The translations under genes and the position numbers were made by a program. From assembly GCA_037349315.1 (NCBI GenBank), contig JBAIAC010000010.1:28250001-28314000 (forward strand): a DNA stretch of 64,000 bases, written 5' to 3'. Below the pieces are notes generated by a model. It had not been told where the DNA came from. It made no database searches and was given only the letters and a program-made list of their open reading frames with translations. Origin of the DNA: Chelydra serpentina. Taxonomy: Eukaryota; Chordata; Testudines; Chelydridae. Below, one piece after another: positions 22,126-34,845 of the stretch (position 1 is its first letter; each line of letters begins with the position of its first letter).

Positions 22126-24676
22126 CTCCCTGTTATATGGTTGCCATGTGCTTTTCTCTCTCAATCTCTCCTTTCCTTTTCTACTTTTTCATTCTGCTTT
22201 TTCAATCTACTTTTTCATTCCCATCTTTCCTCCTCTTTACCTTCTATTATTTGATTTTTTTTGTAGCTCCCCTCTTCCAATTTCCCCCCCCACTCAGAAC
22301 AAAAAAGAAAATATGTGCTGCTTGGGACAGGTGGTCTCCACTCTTGGCTCTGAGGGGCCAGCACACATGCTGTCATGCCTGATTGAACATTACAAAAGAA
22401 GATGTGCAAAGGTGCAACCTCTGGAATTCTTTCTGAGCTTGCAGAACTCTGGGTGTGTGCTGCTTATAAGGAGCTTCTCATTAATTTACTCATGGCGTGT
22501 TGACAGTGTGGAATTTAGTGACTCTAGATCATGAAACTTTATTTAAATCTACAGTTTGTGCAGGTTTCTTCTCTCTCGGTGCTGTAGCAGAAGGCTAGTA
22601 GAACTCTCTCAAAGGGGGAGACTTTTCAAAGGAGTGAATGGCAGTTAGATTCCTAATTTGTGTCTAAAAATCTTTTATTTTAATCCTTGAGGGCAGCAGT
22701 AGCAGTAGAGCACAAGTAAGAATCCTTCATGATATCTCTAAGGAAGCAGAATTTCAGGCAAAGAATTCTTCCTTCCCTGCCCTATTATTCCTTTCTGGTG
22801 AAATACATATCTCCTCCTTCCCCCAAACTAATATGTTGATCCCATGGGTGGGGGGAAACAGCTGTAAAATAAAAAAAAAAAAATTGAAGAACTTCTCAAC
22901 CTTGTTTTTAATGTAGATGCTTTACTTACTGATTATTACTTCCACTAGGTGTCACTACTTTACTTGTATATAACAAATACCTCCTCAACCCTTGCAGAAG
23001 GCAGCTACATAGGAATTTAATCAATAGCATAATTTCTTTTGTTTTTTAAGGCAATGTAGGACTTTATTCTCTCCTCCCACACCAAACTTATTTTTAAATG
23101 AGTAATGTAACGGATGGAATATTAAGTATAACTGGATGTTGACATTGACTAATTATGTGTAATATACAATGATTTACTGAGAACCCATTGCTTTGTTCAG
23201 AGAGAAAATGTTAGTGATATTAATGCCTTTCAGTTGTGAGGAAACATTGTTGATATGAGTAAATAGGAATCAGTTTGAAAAGAGCCACGGAATCATACTT
23301 CCCTTTTTTTATGTGACTGCATTTAAACACGATTTCTCAGTAAATTTGTTCAACCAAATTTTCAGCGTACAATATCATAGTGTTTTATCTTGTCCACCTA
23401 AAATATCACTGTGACTTAGTTATGACATGGTTGGAAACTAATTTTCATTGATTTCTTCATATCCGTTTACTATATATCAGTATGTCTTGTAAGTCTCTCT
23501 TTAAATTCTGATTCCAGGGGGTAGTGGTGGTGGTGGTTGTTTAAATTAATCCTTAAAAAGGAGGGTATCGGGATTGACTGGATTCAGTCCTAAACCCAGT
23601 GTGCCGCTGAGTAACATTTACTGTTATAAATTATCCCCCTGATAAAATAACAGGTCTGTAAACAGAGTGCTGCAACAGATTTAAAATTCTACCTCAAAGA
23701 CGGACAAAAAATAAACACCACTGATCTTCAAGTGTATATGATACAAATGTGCACATTATACCATCCTTGTACTTTACTGGTATCTCTTATAAGTCAGCAA
23801 AGGATTGAAATTGACATGACTTTTACTCGCTGAAGTCGCTCAAGTGACAGGAAATTTGTCAATTTCATTCTTTTGTTATCTCATAAGTCCCAAGCCCAAA
23901 TTCTCTATATCTTCCCTGTAAAAGATCGTGCCAGGATGTATTGTGTGGTTAGTTAAAACTAATTACATGGTACTAGCTTATGAAAGGAGATGTATTTAAA
24001 CAAACTACTGATCTAGAAGTGCGGTACGTGTGGAAAATGAATAATACTGTCATCATACTTAACCAGTGTGAGAAAGCTAGCTGCTGCTTCTGAACCTATT
24101 GGAAAGGCCGTAGGGAGACAGCAGGAAAGCCAGCATTAAAAAGCATAATAATAAAGTCTCTCTATTCAACTCAGGAATAAGAATCTCTGTAAGAGATGTA
24201 GAAAGCAAGTGTTTTATCATGGCAACATTCATAAGCTGTGTGAAATCAAAACCACATCTGAATTTTCATTGATTTAAATTTTCATTTGTTGACATTGGAA
24301 AGACAAGAGTCTGAAGGGACCCTAAGAATTCCTAGCAAGATCAACTGCCAAAATATCTGACCCATCTAAATTCAAGTGATGGAAGTTCAACCCACCCGTA
24401 CCTCTATCTTGTAGCAATCAACTGCAATTCAGTCTTGCTTGGGTTGAGGCAGAGCTTACTTTAAGCCATCTAAGACTGAATTTCACTCAAACAATTAGAC
24501 AGCAGGGAGACTTTCATAACAGGCTCTGGTGTAAAGGATAAGTAAATTTGAGTACTGTATGTGTATCAATGGAAGTCCAATTGTAACTGCTGATATTGAC
24601 ACCATACAGGAGAACATACAGATAACCAGGAGAATTAGGCCCAAAATAGAACTCTGAGGGTTTTCTTCATTGTAAT

Positions 24677-25265
24677 GCAGTGCTCTCCAACCTTTATACA
24701 TACAAGATCACTTTTTCAATTTAAGATCAACCCAGGATCTGCCCTGCCCCACTCACTCCATTCCGTCCTTCCTCCGTCACTCGCTCTCCCCCACCCTCAC
24801 TTTCACCAAGCTGGGGCAGGGAGTGGGCAGGATCAGAGTGTGGGAGGGGGCTCTGGGCTGAGCGTGGAGCAGGGGGTTGGGGTGCAGGAATGAGGGGTGC
24901 AAGCTCTGGGAGGGAGTTTGGGTGTAGGACAGGGCTCCAGGTTGGGACAGCGGATTGGGATATAGGAGGAGATGAGGGGTTTGGGCTCTGGGAGGGAGTT
25001 TGGTGCAGGAGGGAGTTCCGGGCTGGTGTAGAGTGTTGGGGTGCAGGAGAGGGTGAGGGGTGTGGGCTCTGGGAGGGAGTTTGGGTGCAGGAGGGGGTTC
25101 TGGGCTGGGGCAGGGGTTGGGGTGTGGGAAGGAGTGAGCGGCCTGGGAGAGAGTTTTGGTGCAGGAGGGGGCTCTGGGCTGGGGAAGAGTATTGGGGTTT
25201 GGGAGCAGATGAGAAGTGCAGGCAGGAAGCTCTTAACATAGGCGGCTCCTGGCTGGCAGGGCTTA
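24677..25265 (+). repeat. GGG-rich minisatellite within a MITE-like repeat
   Basis: The head cagtgctctccaaccttt looks like a hAT MITE terminus. From about 24800 to 25215, degenerate units of about 85 bp follow, each containing ctctgggagggagtttggg and ggctggggcagggggttggg-like blocks. Dense GGG runs could form G-quadruplexes on the + strand. The Ser/Pro-rich ORF on the opposite strand is a by-product. Confidence 0.65.
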
Positions 25266-25741
25266 GGCAGGATGTATATTAGTCAAACTTATATCTGCTC
25301 ATAAATGTATCCAGATTCTTTGTTCTTTAATTAGAAAGGCATACATGACTGGTTAGAGAGGTCTGTAGATGGATTAAATATTTGAAGAGCATTTTACAGG
25401 CTGGGTTTTATTTCACAACTTTTTTTAAGTTTGCCTTCTCAAAAATTAAACCAACATTTGTTCCCAGGGAAAAAAATCAATACAATCAAGATTAAAGAAA
25501 AAGATCCATTTATAAAGTGGTCTGAGCTTTTAAAAATATATCCTTTTAGTTGTGTGTGGCCTTTTTTTCCACAGGGTATTTGTGCTTGTTTTTGTTTTAC
25601 CCCAAGGATAGAGGGGTGAGTGTAAACTTTGATGTAATTTTTTTAACACTGGTTCTAGAAGGGAAAAAAATGAAAAACAAATGCTGGGGATTAAAATATG
25701 CAGGAACTTTAAAACTGCATAATACTGACTTTTTGTGATTA

Positions 25742-26124
25742 TTCATAGATTCCAAGGCTAAAAGGGACCATTGTGATCATCTAGTTTGACCTCTTGTAAA
25801 ACACAGGCCATGGAACCCCTCCACCCCCCACCCCAAATAATATCTAGAGCAGATCTTTGAGAAAAAAATTAAATCTTGATTTAAAAAAATTGCTAGTGAT
25901 AGAGAATCCATCACAATCACTGGTAAATTATTCCAGTAGTTAATTACCCTCATAGTTAAAAACTTATGCCTTATTACCAGTCTAAAGTTGTCTGGATTCA
26001 ACTTCCAGCTACTGTATTCTGTTATGCCTTAGGTCTGCTAGATTGAAGAGCCTGTTATTAAATATTTGTTTCCTGTGTAGGTACTCGTACTTATAAACTG
26101 TGACTAAGTTACCTCTTAACCTGT
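25742..26124 (-). repeat. CR1 LINE 3'-end fragment
   Basis: The stretch tagattccaaggctaaaagg, gatcatctagtttgacctc, and later attgaagagcctgttatta to acctcttaacctgtc, is the antisense end of CR1. It is diverged and abuts a DIRS-like remnant. Confidence 0.7.
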
Positions 26125-26137
26125 CACCAGTTCCCAG

Positions 26138-26890
26138 TCATGGCAGTAGTGGCTGCATTCCTTCTAAGATCAGAAGTGTAGGTTTATCCCTATCTAGATG
26201 GCTGGCTTGCCAAAGGCCGGTCTAAATGGCAAGTGCAGAGCGTTACCCTGATCCAGTCAATGATCTGGGACTGTTAATCAACACACAAAAATATCTCCTC
26301 TCCCCAGTCCAGAGGATAGAGTTTATAGGGGCTGCACTGGAATCATCTCAAGCCAGGGCCTTTCTTCCACGTTCCAGGCAATTCGATTAATTGTCATAGG
26401 TCTGCTGGTCACAACACCACCAAACTGTTTGAGGCTTCTGGGTCACATGGCCTCTTGCACCTATGTGGTTCACTACGTCAGACTGTGACTCAGAACTCTG
26501 CCGGGCTTGCTGGCATCTGTCTACCCACCAAGCCGCCATCAGTTGGACTCCGTGGTAAGAGTGCCCTCCCATGTCCTCAGCTCCCTAGATACGCATTCCA
26601 TTTGTCCACCCACAACCAACTTTCATGTTAGGGCCAGATGCTTCGGTCCTTGAATGGGGGAGTCCATTTTAGTTCTCTGCCGGGTCTCTGGTTCTCAGAG
26701 ACCTTAACTTTACACATCAGTGTCAGAGAAATGACAGCTGTGCCAAGTATTTCTATCGCAGATCAGGAGAAGCAGGCTGTTAGTCCTCACAGACAGCATG
26801 ATGGCAATGTTTTACCTCAATTTGCAGTTCAGCTGCCTATGGGGCCACAGCTTTTTATTATTGAAATGGCTCTGGAGGATAAAAACTAAG
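26138..26890 (+). pseudogene. DIRS-like retrotransposon remnant: reverse transcriptase and RNase H region
   Basis: The + strand reads MAVVAAFLLRSEV-stop-VYPYLDGWLAKGRSKWQVQS, aligning with the YLDDW catalytic block of DIRS-type reverse transcriptases. The second Asp is Gly here (codon at about 26200). Further on, GSHGLLHLCGSLRQT and HISVREMTAV resemble the LGHMAS... and HINVLELRAV blocks that follow in the family. Stops interrupt the frame. It is an old copy, not a host gene. A DIRS recombinase tail lies at 34846-35127, in intron 2, but nothing shows that the two came from one insertion. Confidence 0.68.
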
Positions 26891-27539
26891 AGACATGAAT
26901 GCTAAATGCTATTAAAAGTAGTTTATGAATTATAAATGATTGCTATCTCACTTTTTTCTTCAAACTTGTTTATGAAGCTGTGTAGCTAGAACTTCCTTGC
27001 ATTTACACTTGACAGTATCTAAATAATTTGGGGCAGCCCATGAGAAATTGTGACAGTAAAGACGTCTTATAAACTGATTTAGTAGTTTTTTGTTTTATAT
27101 TTATACCCCCTTGAAACTTGTATTCTGTACTTGTGAAATAAGCATGTTTTAGGAGGTACTTCTGATGGAGGTGGCATGTTTTGGATTAGACTTAAAGGCA
27201 CAATCCTGATCACTTGCAATAATTGAGGTCTAATGGCACTTCCTATGTGAGAGGGATGTAAACTTCAGTGTCCTAGGTCAATATTGATTGGGTAACTTCA
27301 TTCCATCTACCTATTTTCTTGGCTTTGGTTTCAATTGAATATGGTAGTTATCTTCCCTTCTTGTTTCAAATTATTGTGTTGCTGTGCACTGTACATTATG
27401 CTGTATTTCAATGCTGGGTGGAATGACTGATGTGTGTATGATGTGCATGAAAAATTGCTACTAAAATAATTTGGTATAATTCTGAATGAAATGCACTATA
27501 TGAAAGGAGGGTGTTTGTTTAAAAAATAAAACCCAAATG

Positions 27540-28000
27540 AAAACATACCTCTTTTTTATTTGATTGTTTACTCCTCCACCTTTTTCCAATGATAAATAGT
27601 GATCAGAGAAAGGAAGCTACTTGGAAGTGACAGAAGAGAGGGACCAATGCCTAGTGAAGACTATACATTGAAGGAGTGGCTACAGTTTTGTGTATGGTTG
27701 TAGATCCGATGCCATGTGGGAAAGGAAGTGAATGATGGCAAAGTTGAAAGGATCATTAATACAGCGGTTGAAGTCATCAAGAATTAAGATGGAGGATTGG
27801 GAATAAAGGAAAAGGAGGGCCAGGAATCCAAGTTGAAGAGGAAGTAGGATGAGGAGACAGGGGAAAGTTAGTCAGCAGATGGCATAACCCTCAAGGAGAA
27901 GGAGGGAAAAGAGTTAGAAATGGGAGAGCAGGAAGCCAGTGCTTCTGCTATTGAGAGCATGATGAATGGGAATATTGCCTCTGTTGCTGCCTTCTCCTTT
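27540..28000 (-). pseudogene. L2-like LINE remnant, endonuclease region
   Basis: On the - strand at about 27785-27740 the frame reads ILILDDFNRCINDPFNFA, matching the ILGDFNIHVDDPSN block of L2/CR1-type endonucleases. A nearby frame gives SDHYL, like the family SDHHL motif. The rest is too decayed to follow. Confidence 0.5.
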
Positions 28001-28182
28001 GACTGGCTGCCACATAGGGGGAAAGCCAGTAAGAACAAAAATGGAGGAAGTGAGAGAGAGCAACATCACAAGTTGTCTGCTTTCTAAAAAATAAAGCAGG
28101 AGCCCCAGAGGGAACAGGAAAAAAGGAACTTGAGCAACTCTAGACTGCACTAAAGAGAAACAAAGGGTTACTCCTGGGAGAA

Positions 28183-28500
28183 GTCTGTGTCTAAAAATTC
28201 TGCGCACTATATTTAAAAATTCTGCATATTTTATTTGTCAAAATAACACACTATAATCATGCCGGTTTCAATTATTTTGGTAATTTATTTCAAAATACCT
28301 GTCGGCAAATATGTCTGTAAAAATACAGACAACAAAAAAGATACAAGTTGCACTACCCGGAGTCTGAAACTGTACTCATCCTGCAGAGCAGGGTAAGTGC
28401 AGGGCCTCCCACCCCAATCCCCATGAGAAGCAGGCCCTACCCCACCCACGTGAATAAATAAATGACACAAAAATAAAAAAAAAACCCACAAAAATTATTT
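28183..28500. repeat. Interspersed repeat, attctgc type
   Basis: Repeated attctgc motifs and the text ggtaatttatttcaaaatac and caaatatgtctgtaaaaata match a repeat I associate with turtles. A piece with similar attctgtg/attctgca text in the other orientation lies at 29840-29930. Confidence 0.4.
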
Positions 28501-28884
28501 AACAAAAGAATTTCCTGGGGCACTCCTCAAAATAATCAAATATAAAATGTAAGCATGATCTCAGACTATTAGAGAAAATAAAGTGAAGTAAAATAATCCT
28601 GTATTATCAGTGAAGCCTTCTAGTGGAGGCCTCATAAGTGGATTTTCACTATAAGCAAAGTATGGTTCAGAAAATATTGTTCACCTAGCCAAAGTTCATT
28701 GTCTATTATCTCTAAATCACTTTGAGTAAATTAATGTTCAAAACTGGCGCACAAAGTTTACAATCCAAGAAAAAATGTCCTCTGCACCTGTTTTCCCCAG
28801 AAGATAAGATCTATGGTAGCCAAACTCAGTGCTTGGTAAGAGAAAAGAAAAGACTTTGATACAGGCAGTGAGTCTTGTTAAATG

Positions 28885-29060
28885 AGCACCACGCTAGGAA
28901 CCAGGAACTCCAGGGTTCTCTCTGTGGACACTCACTTGCTGTGTGACCTGGGGCAGGAGGTCACTTAAAGCTTTCTGTGTCCTTGTTTCCCAGTATGTAA
29001 AATGGACAATGATATTTCTGTACCTCTGCAGAATGATGTGCAGTCTTGTTAGGGGATGTT
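28885..29060 (+). repeat. MIR SINE
   Basis: The core acttgctgtgtgacctgggg, then gtcacttaaagctttctg and agtatgtaaaatggacaatg, is a well-kept MIR core in sense orientation. Confidence 0.75.
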
Positions 29061-29839
29061 GTTAAAGCCCCTTGAGCATATTAACTTTATATAGTGCTAA
29101 GGATACTTAGGATGGTGAGTCCAGGGAATCGGACTTCCTTATATTTGTACCTTTAATGAATTAAGACTGTTTTTAACTGAGGGAATGGGACAAAAAGAGA
29201 GCATGAAGACTGAGAGCAAAATGTCCAAAAGCAGGTGGCTAAGTGTACCGATTTCCACCTGCTGCGTGTGATGGGGGTTGTGGGTGTCCAACACCTTGGA
29301 AAGCTGACATTGGACCACTTCCTAGTGCCCCTTAAGTCGAATTTTGAGGCAGGGGAGTGAGTTCTCAGCTTGAAGAGCTCCCTGGCTGTTAGCCCACACA
29401 AAAGTGGAGGCAGACAGTGGCCAAGCTGTCCCACAGCCCCTCAGAGACCCGCACTGTCCCTGGGGAGGGGGATCACACACCCGGCTGCCTGGTGCCCTCA
29501 GGAGAGTGGCCTGAGGAGCACAGCTTGCACCCAGTCACCGTATTGGATGTGGCCTGGTGCTCTTTTCCTCTGCTGCTCTGCCTGACAGTGTCCCCCTTAG
29601 GAGCGGGGAGCTGAGACGCAGGGCACAGCACCCCTCCCCTGCCAGTCAGGTTCCCCTCCTCACCGGATGTCTTTTGTGCCCATGGGAGCCTACAGCATAG
29701 TTGTGATGAGCCTTGGGTGCCCGCTGCCTCCATGTCTCGTGCCTGGCACTGGCAATGCTGCCCCGCACCTGCATCCTCTTCCTCACTCTTCAGCAGTGCC
29801 AACTCCCATCCTCCGACAGGGGAGAGCAGCAGCAAATTC

Positions 29840-29930
29840 TGCATGAAAAAATAAAAATAAAATTCTGTGGGGAACATTAATTCTGTGCAAATTCTGCATT
29901 GTGCAGTGGCACAAAATTCCAGTGGGAGTA
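29840..29930. repeat. Interspersed repeat, attctgc type (partner of 28183-28500)
   Basis: The text ataaaattctgtggggaa and gtgcagtggcacaaaattcc looks like the opposite end of the repeat at 28183. The pair may be one element interrupted by the MIR and other DNA. Confidence 0.35.
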
Positions 29931-32714
29931 AGAGGTGGAGAAAGGGGGGAGGAATAAGAGCAAGCAAGGAGGAAAGTGAAAAGGTCAGTGTAGAGTTGGA
30001 GCAGATGTTGCCAGAGGCGAGGGAAAAGAGTGCAAGAGGAAGAGCTGGAATGTGGTGTTAGACTGGGGGAGGGAATGTGTGACTCTGTTAATATGAAAGG
30101 AGAGTGAAGGTTGTAGAGTAAATTGGAGCAGGAGATGGGAGGGGGGAAATGATATAATGATATGCAGAGTTAGGATGAATAGGTGAAGAGGAGTGATAAG
30201 ATGAGAAAAATAAACATTGAGAAAGATGGCCGAAGCTGTAGAAGAAGGCAATCGATGTGGCTATTTAGTGGACAGCAGTTAGTAATCATTTATATATTTT
30301 AATGAATGTAACATTATATGCTTTATATGTATACATTTTTCAGACTGTCAAAGGAATGTTTTGGAATTTCTAAAGAAAAATATTTTATTTAGGGTTGTTC
30401 ACATTGTAAAAATGGACTTCAGAAAGTGATCCTGAGTAGGTTTGATGCAAGTTTTAGGCTAAGGTCTGTTACCTTTATTGGATCACTAGTAGTTCTTTAT
30501 TCAGGAAAGTTGTTCCATGTCTGCAGAGGACTGGGGCCTTCCAGTTTAAATAAGTTTTGCAAATAAACTTTAAAAAAGAAAAAGAAAATAGGAAGCTGTT
30601 GCTTATCAATGAAAGCCCTAACCATCATGTATTCAGCTGGTTTATTTGTGTGTTCATAAACGTGATTGTTTTTCTACTTTTGATGTGCTCTGCTGTCTTG
30701 AAATATTATTTAAAAGCATCAAGACAAACCTACAATGAAAGATATGAAATAAAAATATGCATAAGGACAAGAGTCATAATGTTTAAAGCTGTAAGCTGGT
30801 CTTGATTACCACATTTCAATGGACGTTGCATTGTATCATTGCATATGAAATATAATATTTAAGCAACATGTGAGGGAGAAGTGTTTTTCTCTCTTGTACT
30901 TTTACATTCCTTATTTTATATTAAAATAATAACCCATAACTAGGGCAAAAAGTGCTGCATGCAATGTAGAAAATAAAGAACTATTAAATGTTAATCCTAA
31001 TCATTTGCATTAGTATTTCTCACTTGCTCTCTTCACAGTAGATTTCCTATAACTTTTATTTGTCTCACGTATGTGTTCGCTCCCCATGATTAAGACAGCA
31101 TCACTCAGTAAGCACTAGTCCATTGAAAGTAGTGTACATCTGCTCAATTATCTAGCTACACAAGCAACCGTTCTGTTACCTCTTAGGACATAAGTGTTAT
31201 TCAGTCTAATTTTTTACAGCTGCAGGGAGTCTACTGAAATATTTTCCCTTTTTTGTCCCTATAAATTAAAAAACTTTTAAAAAAACACAATTTCACTCCA
31301 CTGAGATAGTCTCTGTTTGTTATTAGACCTTACAAATCTAGCCAATTGTGCAATATCATCAAATAAGTGTCAAGATAGAAACCCTAATTATCTTTATAAC
31401 TTTCTTATGCTCCATACTAATTCTTTAATAGAAAAAAAACCCCAGTGTTTTCATCTTTCTTTAACTGTAGATATGATCTGTAGTTCTGAAAATTGTTCTT
31501 TGTATCAGAAGGATAGTGACAGATTGGTAATTATACCAGTCGAATAACAGAGAAAGTAAATGGGTATCAGTATGTGCTTTTATACTTTAAGGATGATTAC
31601 TTGAATGTGGTTGCATTTGTGAGAAAGAATGGCTATTGCTTATTGATTGAACCACATATTGTATGTATAACGTAAAGTGTTTTTTTAAAACAACACTTTG
31701 AGATTCCCACCTCATGATCATAACAGGAGCTTAATTATGCCTTTTGTGAGGCTGAGGCAAGATGTACTACCAGCAGCAGCCCTTGGAGACACAGTACTTT
31801 TAAAAGTCGTGATGCTTCCTGGGTGCTGTGGGGAGCACCCTTTGTTACACCCCTATAACAGACATAGCCACTGCTTTCCCTTGAACTGCCATACTGCTTT
31901 CTTGTGCCTCGCCCAGTTTCTGGGACCACCAACACTGCTGGTGGAACTAGCTAGTACACCTCCTTATGCTTTCCAGTGTTGGAATTCGAATTGTGTTGAA
32001 CCCTGATTTGGGTCCTTTTAGCCATCTCCCCTTTCTAGCATTCCCCTGTGGGAAGAGGCATAATTTAGCCTTCTGACTCTAACCTTTAAAAATGACAAGT
32101 GAAAGCATTATAACAATGAACTGGAAAGGCTCTTTATCTGTCAAGACGTGAGTTTTCTGTTTTCCTTGCAACAGTTGACAACAGCACAAATGTGTAAATG
32201 GAGAAAGGCAGCTGTGTTTTTGTTGTGGCTCTGTACTACAGTAGTGGAAGCGCAAGTGTGAACAGGGCTCCCAGCATTTGAGCACCCTGCTGAGAGCACG
32301 GTACTTAAAACCTAGTGCATTGTCTAGTCTCAATTTCTTTACCATGTGGGGAGCTGAACTGATGATAGCAACCGTGGAAAATGTTAGGAAAAATCTCTTA
32401 TTGTAGATGAGGCCTTCTTTAGGTACTAGTGATGTCCTCAAAAGTTGCAGGGGAAATGCAGAGCATTGAACTCAAGTATTAGTGGGTAAGCAGAGACATA
32501 TATTTGAAAAACAAACGGTTTCATCTGTCTATTTTGTAACCTTTAAGTGGTTGGCAGTATCCTGGTGGTGACTTGGGATCCTCTACAGCTTTTATTATAT
32601 CTTCTTTAAAAAGGTTTCAGTGATGGTGGTTGCTGAGCATTTCTTTTGTGGTTGTGCCTAAGGCCAGTCAGTTTGGGTGATACGAATTGTATTATGCTGG
32701 GTGTTCTCCAAACA

Positions 32715-33775
32715 TAATAAATGGGAGTCGGTCATAGTGCAGCCCCACCTGGGGCGTCCCTTTTCTTCAGGTTGCGGCACAACAGGCAAACCTGCCTCAA
32801 TTTCTCCTTTCAGTATCCCCAGTAAATTCAGTGTAGGCTCTCTTGATTAAATAATACCCCCCCTTGGGGCTGGTTTATTACCAAAACACAGTTCATTGAA
32901 TCCCCAACAAAATCTCAGGTGTATGCCATTGCCCACACACAGTCCAAGCAGTCATTAAAATTCAAGACATCTTGTCCCTGGATGCCCCACATACCATGCA
33001 CTGGCACCTTTGGCCATGCCCAGGCTCTGTCAATCTTCTCCTGTCCTTGTACCAGGACAACGACCACAGGTCTTCCAACAAGAGTGCAACCTTGCTCTTC
33101 CCAAGAGGAACCCCACAGCCACTCTGCTGGGAGGGACAGAGTCCTGTGGCACCTTATAGACTAACCAACATATTGGAGCATAAGCTTTCGTGGGTGAATA
33201 CCCACTTCGTCAGATGCATGCAGTGGAAATGACACTTTGTTGCTTCCACAGATCCAGACTAACACAACTACCCCTCGGATACTTGACACGCTGCTGGGAG
33301 AGCATCTTTACCAGGGGAGCGTCCATCACTTCCCGTGGGCTTCTCATGATTTCTCTGGGTCCAGGGCTCCAGCCCTGGAGGGGTCAGTGAGTAAGCCCCT
33401 CCAAGGGTTCCCCTACCTTTAGCTCTTTCTGGCCTTTGGCTCTAGTTCTCTGACTTAAAGCTAGCAGGCAACTCCCTCTGCTGCTCCTCCCTCCTTCAGC
33501 CCCCTCCACTCTCTGGTTTGGGATGTCAGTGAGAAAGTCCCTCTTGCTGCTCTCCTTGCTTTCAGCCTTCCCCCAGGAACCACCTTCTGGCTCTGGCAGT
33601 TCTCATCTGCCCTTCCTGACTCTTACTCAGGCAGCTCTGATTCACTGTCTCTGATTCTCCCTTTTTCTTTATAGCATCAGGTGCTTCCCAACCCTCTTAC
33701 TTGGGCAAGTGGAAGCACCTGTCCTGGCAGAGGAAAGCTAGATCTACTTCATTTACTGAGGCCAGCCACCCTGCG
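32715..33775. repeat. Unclassified repeat interrupted by a SINE
   Basis: CT-rich sequence on both sides of the SINE at 33134-33290 appears to be one unit, since the SINE is flanked by a short duplication. It may be an LTR, but I see no ends to prove it. It stops about 110 bp before exon 2. Confidence 0.35.
33134..33290 (+). mobile_element. tRNA-type SINE insertion just upstream of exon 2
   Basis: The text agcataagctttcgtgggtg and agatccagactaacacaact is a SINE family I know from turtle genomes. Near-exact copies of ctgctgggag flank it (33124-33133 and 33291-33300). The copy ends about 600 bp before the exon 2 acceptor. Confidence 0.7.
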
Positions 33776-33889
33776 ACATAGTCCCTGTTCCAAAGATCTT
33801 AAATTCATATTTAAATTCACATCTACTTTGATTACATGTAAACAGTGTTGTTGATTCACAAGCTGTGTATGTTGCTGCTTCTGTTTCAG

Positions 33890-34064
33890 GTAATGGGCCC
33901 CACCATGACCGCTGCTGTGTCTACAATGAAAACAACTTAGTAGATGGAGTTTACTGCCTGCCAATAGGACACTGGATCGAAGCCTCTGGACACACTGATG
34001 AGATGAAGCACACAACTGACTTCTATTTTAGTATTGCAGGCCATCAAGCCATTCACTATTCCAG
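33890..34064 (+). CDS. EPM2A: EPM2A exon 2: laforin, end of CBM20 and linker
   Basis: This exon encodes the end of codon 88 to the first two bases of codon 146. It follows a pyrimidine-rich acceptor (ctgtttcag) and ends at a ccag/gtaaaa donor. The protein runs from [10 protein letters not shown] through [17 protein letters not shown] to HQAIHYSR and differs from human laforin at only a few positions. Its length of 175 nt and its phases (1 in, 2 out) equal those I know for the human exon. The intron before it is 18,457 bp and the one after it 28,535 bp. A CpG-rich, strongly hairpin-forming MITE begins about 90 bp past the donor. Confidence 0.97.
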
Positions 34065-34154
34065 GTAAAAAACAAACAATGAGACTTCTCAAGGGCTTGT
34101 TCAATCCAGGCAGCTAAAGAGGAAATCTGAACTGAAAGGATGGATAGAGACTTA

Positions 34155-34455
34155 AGGCTTGTCTTCACTACCCGCCGGATCGGCGGGTAGCAATCGATCT
34201 ATCGGGGATCGATTTTTCGCGTCTCGTTTAGACGCGATTAATCGATCCCCAAAAGCGCTCCTCGTCGACTCCGGAAATCCACCTCCGTGAAAGGCGGAAG
34301 CGGAGTCGACGTGGGAGCGGCAGTGATCGACTCGCCGCCGTCCTCACGGCCAGGTAAGTCGATCAACGATACGCCAACTTCAGCTACGGTATTCACGTAG
34401 CTGAAGTTGCGTATCGTAGATCGACCCCCCCGCGCCCTAGTGTAGCCCTGGGCTT
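34155..34455. mobile_element. CpG-rich MITE with long internal hairpin
   Basis: Ends taaggcttgtcttcacta and, inverted, taagcccagggctacacta align with one gap. The interior holds a near-perfect hairpin, with arms at 34366-34388 and 34396-34417 around acggtattcacg. It also holds many TCGA and CGAT motifs, such as gtcgac and atcgat, in otherwise CpG-poor intron. Superfamily is uncertain; a TTA/TA-type target duplication would fit. It starts 90 bp after the exon 2 donor. Confidence 0.75.
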
Positions 34456-34845
34456 AGACCATATGGTGGCAAATGGGAATTTATGTGGAACAGAAAGTAA
34501 CGACCCATTCACATACACAGAGAGGCAACTCAGAAGGCTAAATGTACAGTCCCTCAGAAAAGCTTAATGCAAATTAACTGCCCCACAGCAGGTAAAAATC
34601 AGATATGTCTGCATAATGGAGAGATGTTGAGTTCAAGCCTACTTTCATTGAAGTCAATGGCAAACTCCTACGGAGTGAGAGTACTGATCAGTAATTTAAG
34701 GTTAAAATCTTTACAGAGCTGTTGTAGTTATTCCAAAATCAAGCATAACAAACCCAGAAAACTCACAGTTAAGGTTATACTTAAGGGAAACCCAAATATG
34801 TTAAGTATGAGTGCACACAATTAAGGCACCCAAACAACCTTAACG

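Larger units (their letters stand above)
15433..33889 (+). other. EPM2A: EPM2A intron 1
   Basis: GT at 15433 and AG ending at 33889 bound an 18,457-bp phase-1 intron. The first 350 bp are the tail of the CpG island. About 15840-16040 carries a fragment resembling the turtle MITEs that end in a tagtgtagaggtgcccta-type sequence. Stretches in which I recognise no feature are 16040-17345, 18406-20340, 20525-22065, 22126-24675, 26890-27540, 30250-32715 and 33776-33889. They are AT-rich, with only chance short ORFs. Confidence 0.9.

Noticed and set aside
24727..25239. 170-codon Ser/Pro-rich ORF on the - strand
   Set aside because: It is the translation of the minisatellite, with repeated LHQ/PSQSP units and no start context or conserved domain.
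31698..32006. 102-codon ORF in intron 1
   Set aside because: No motif, no splice context and no known family. Its length is within chance expectation.
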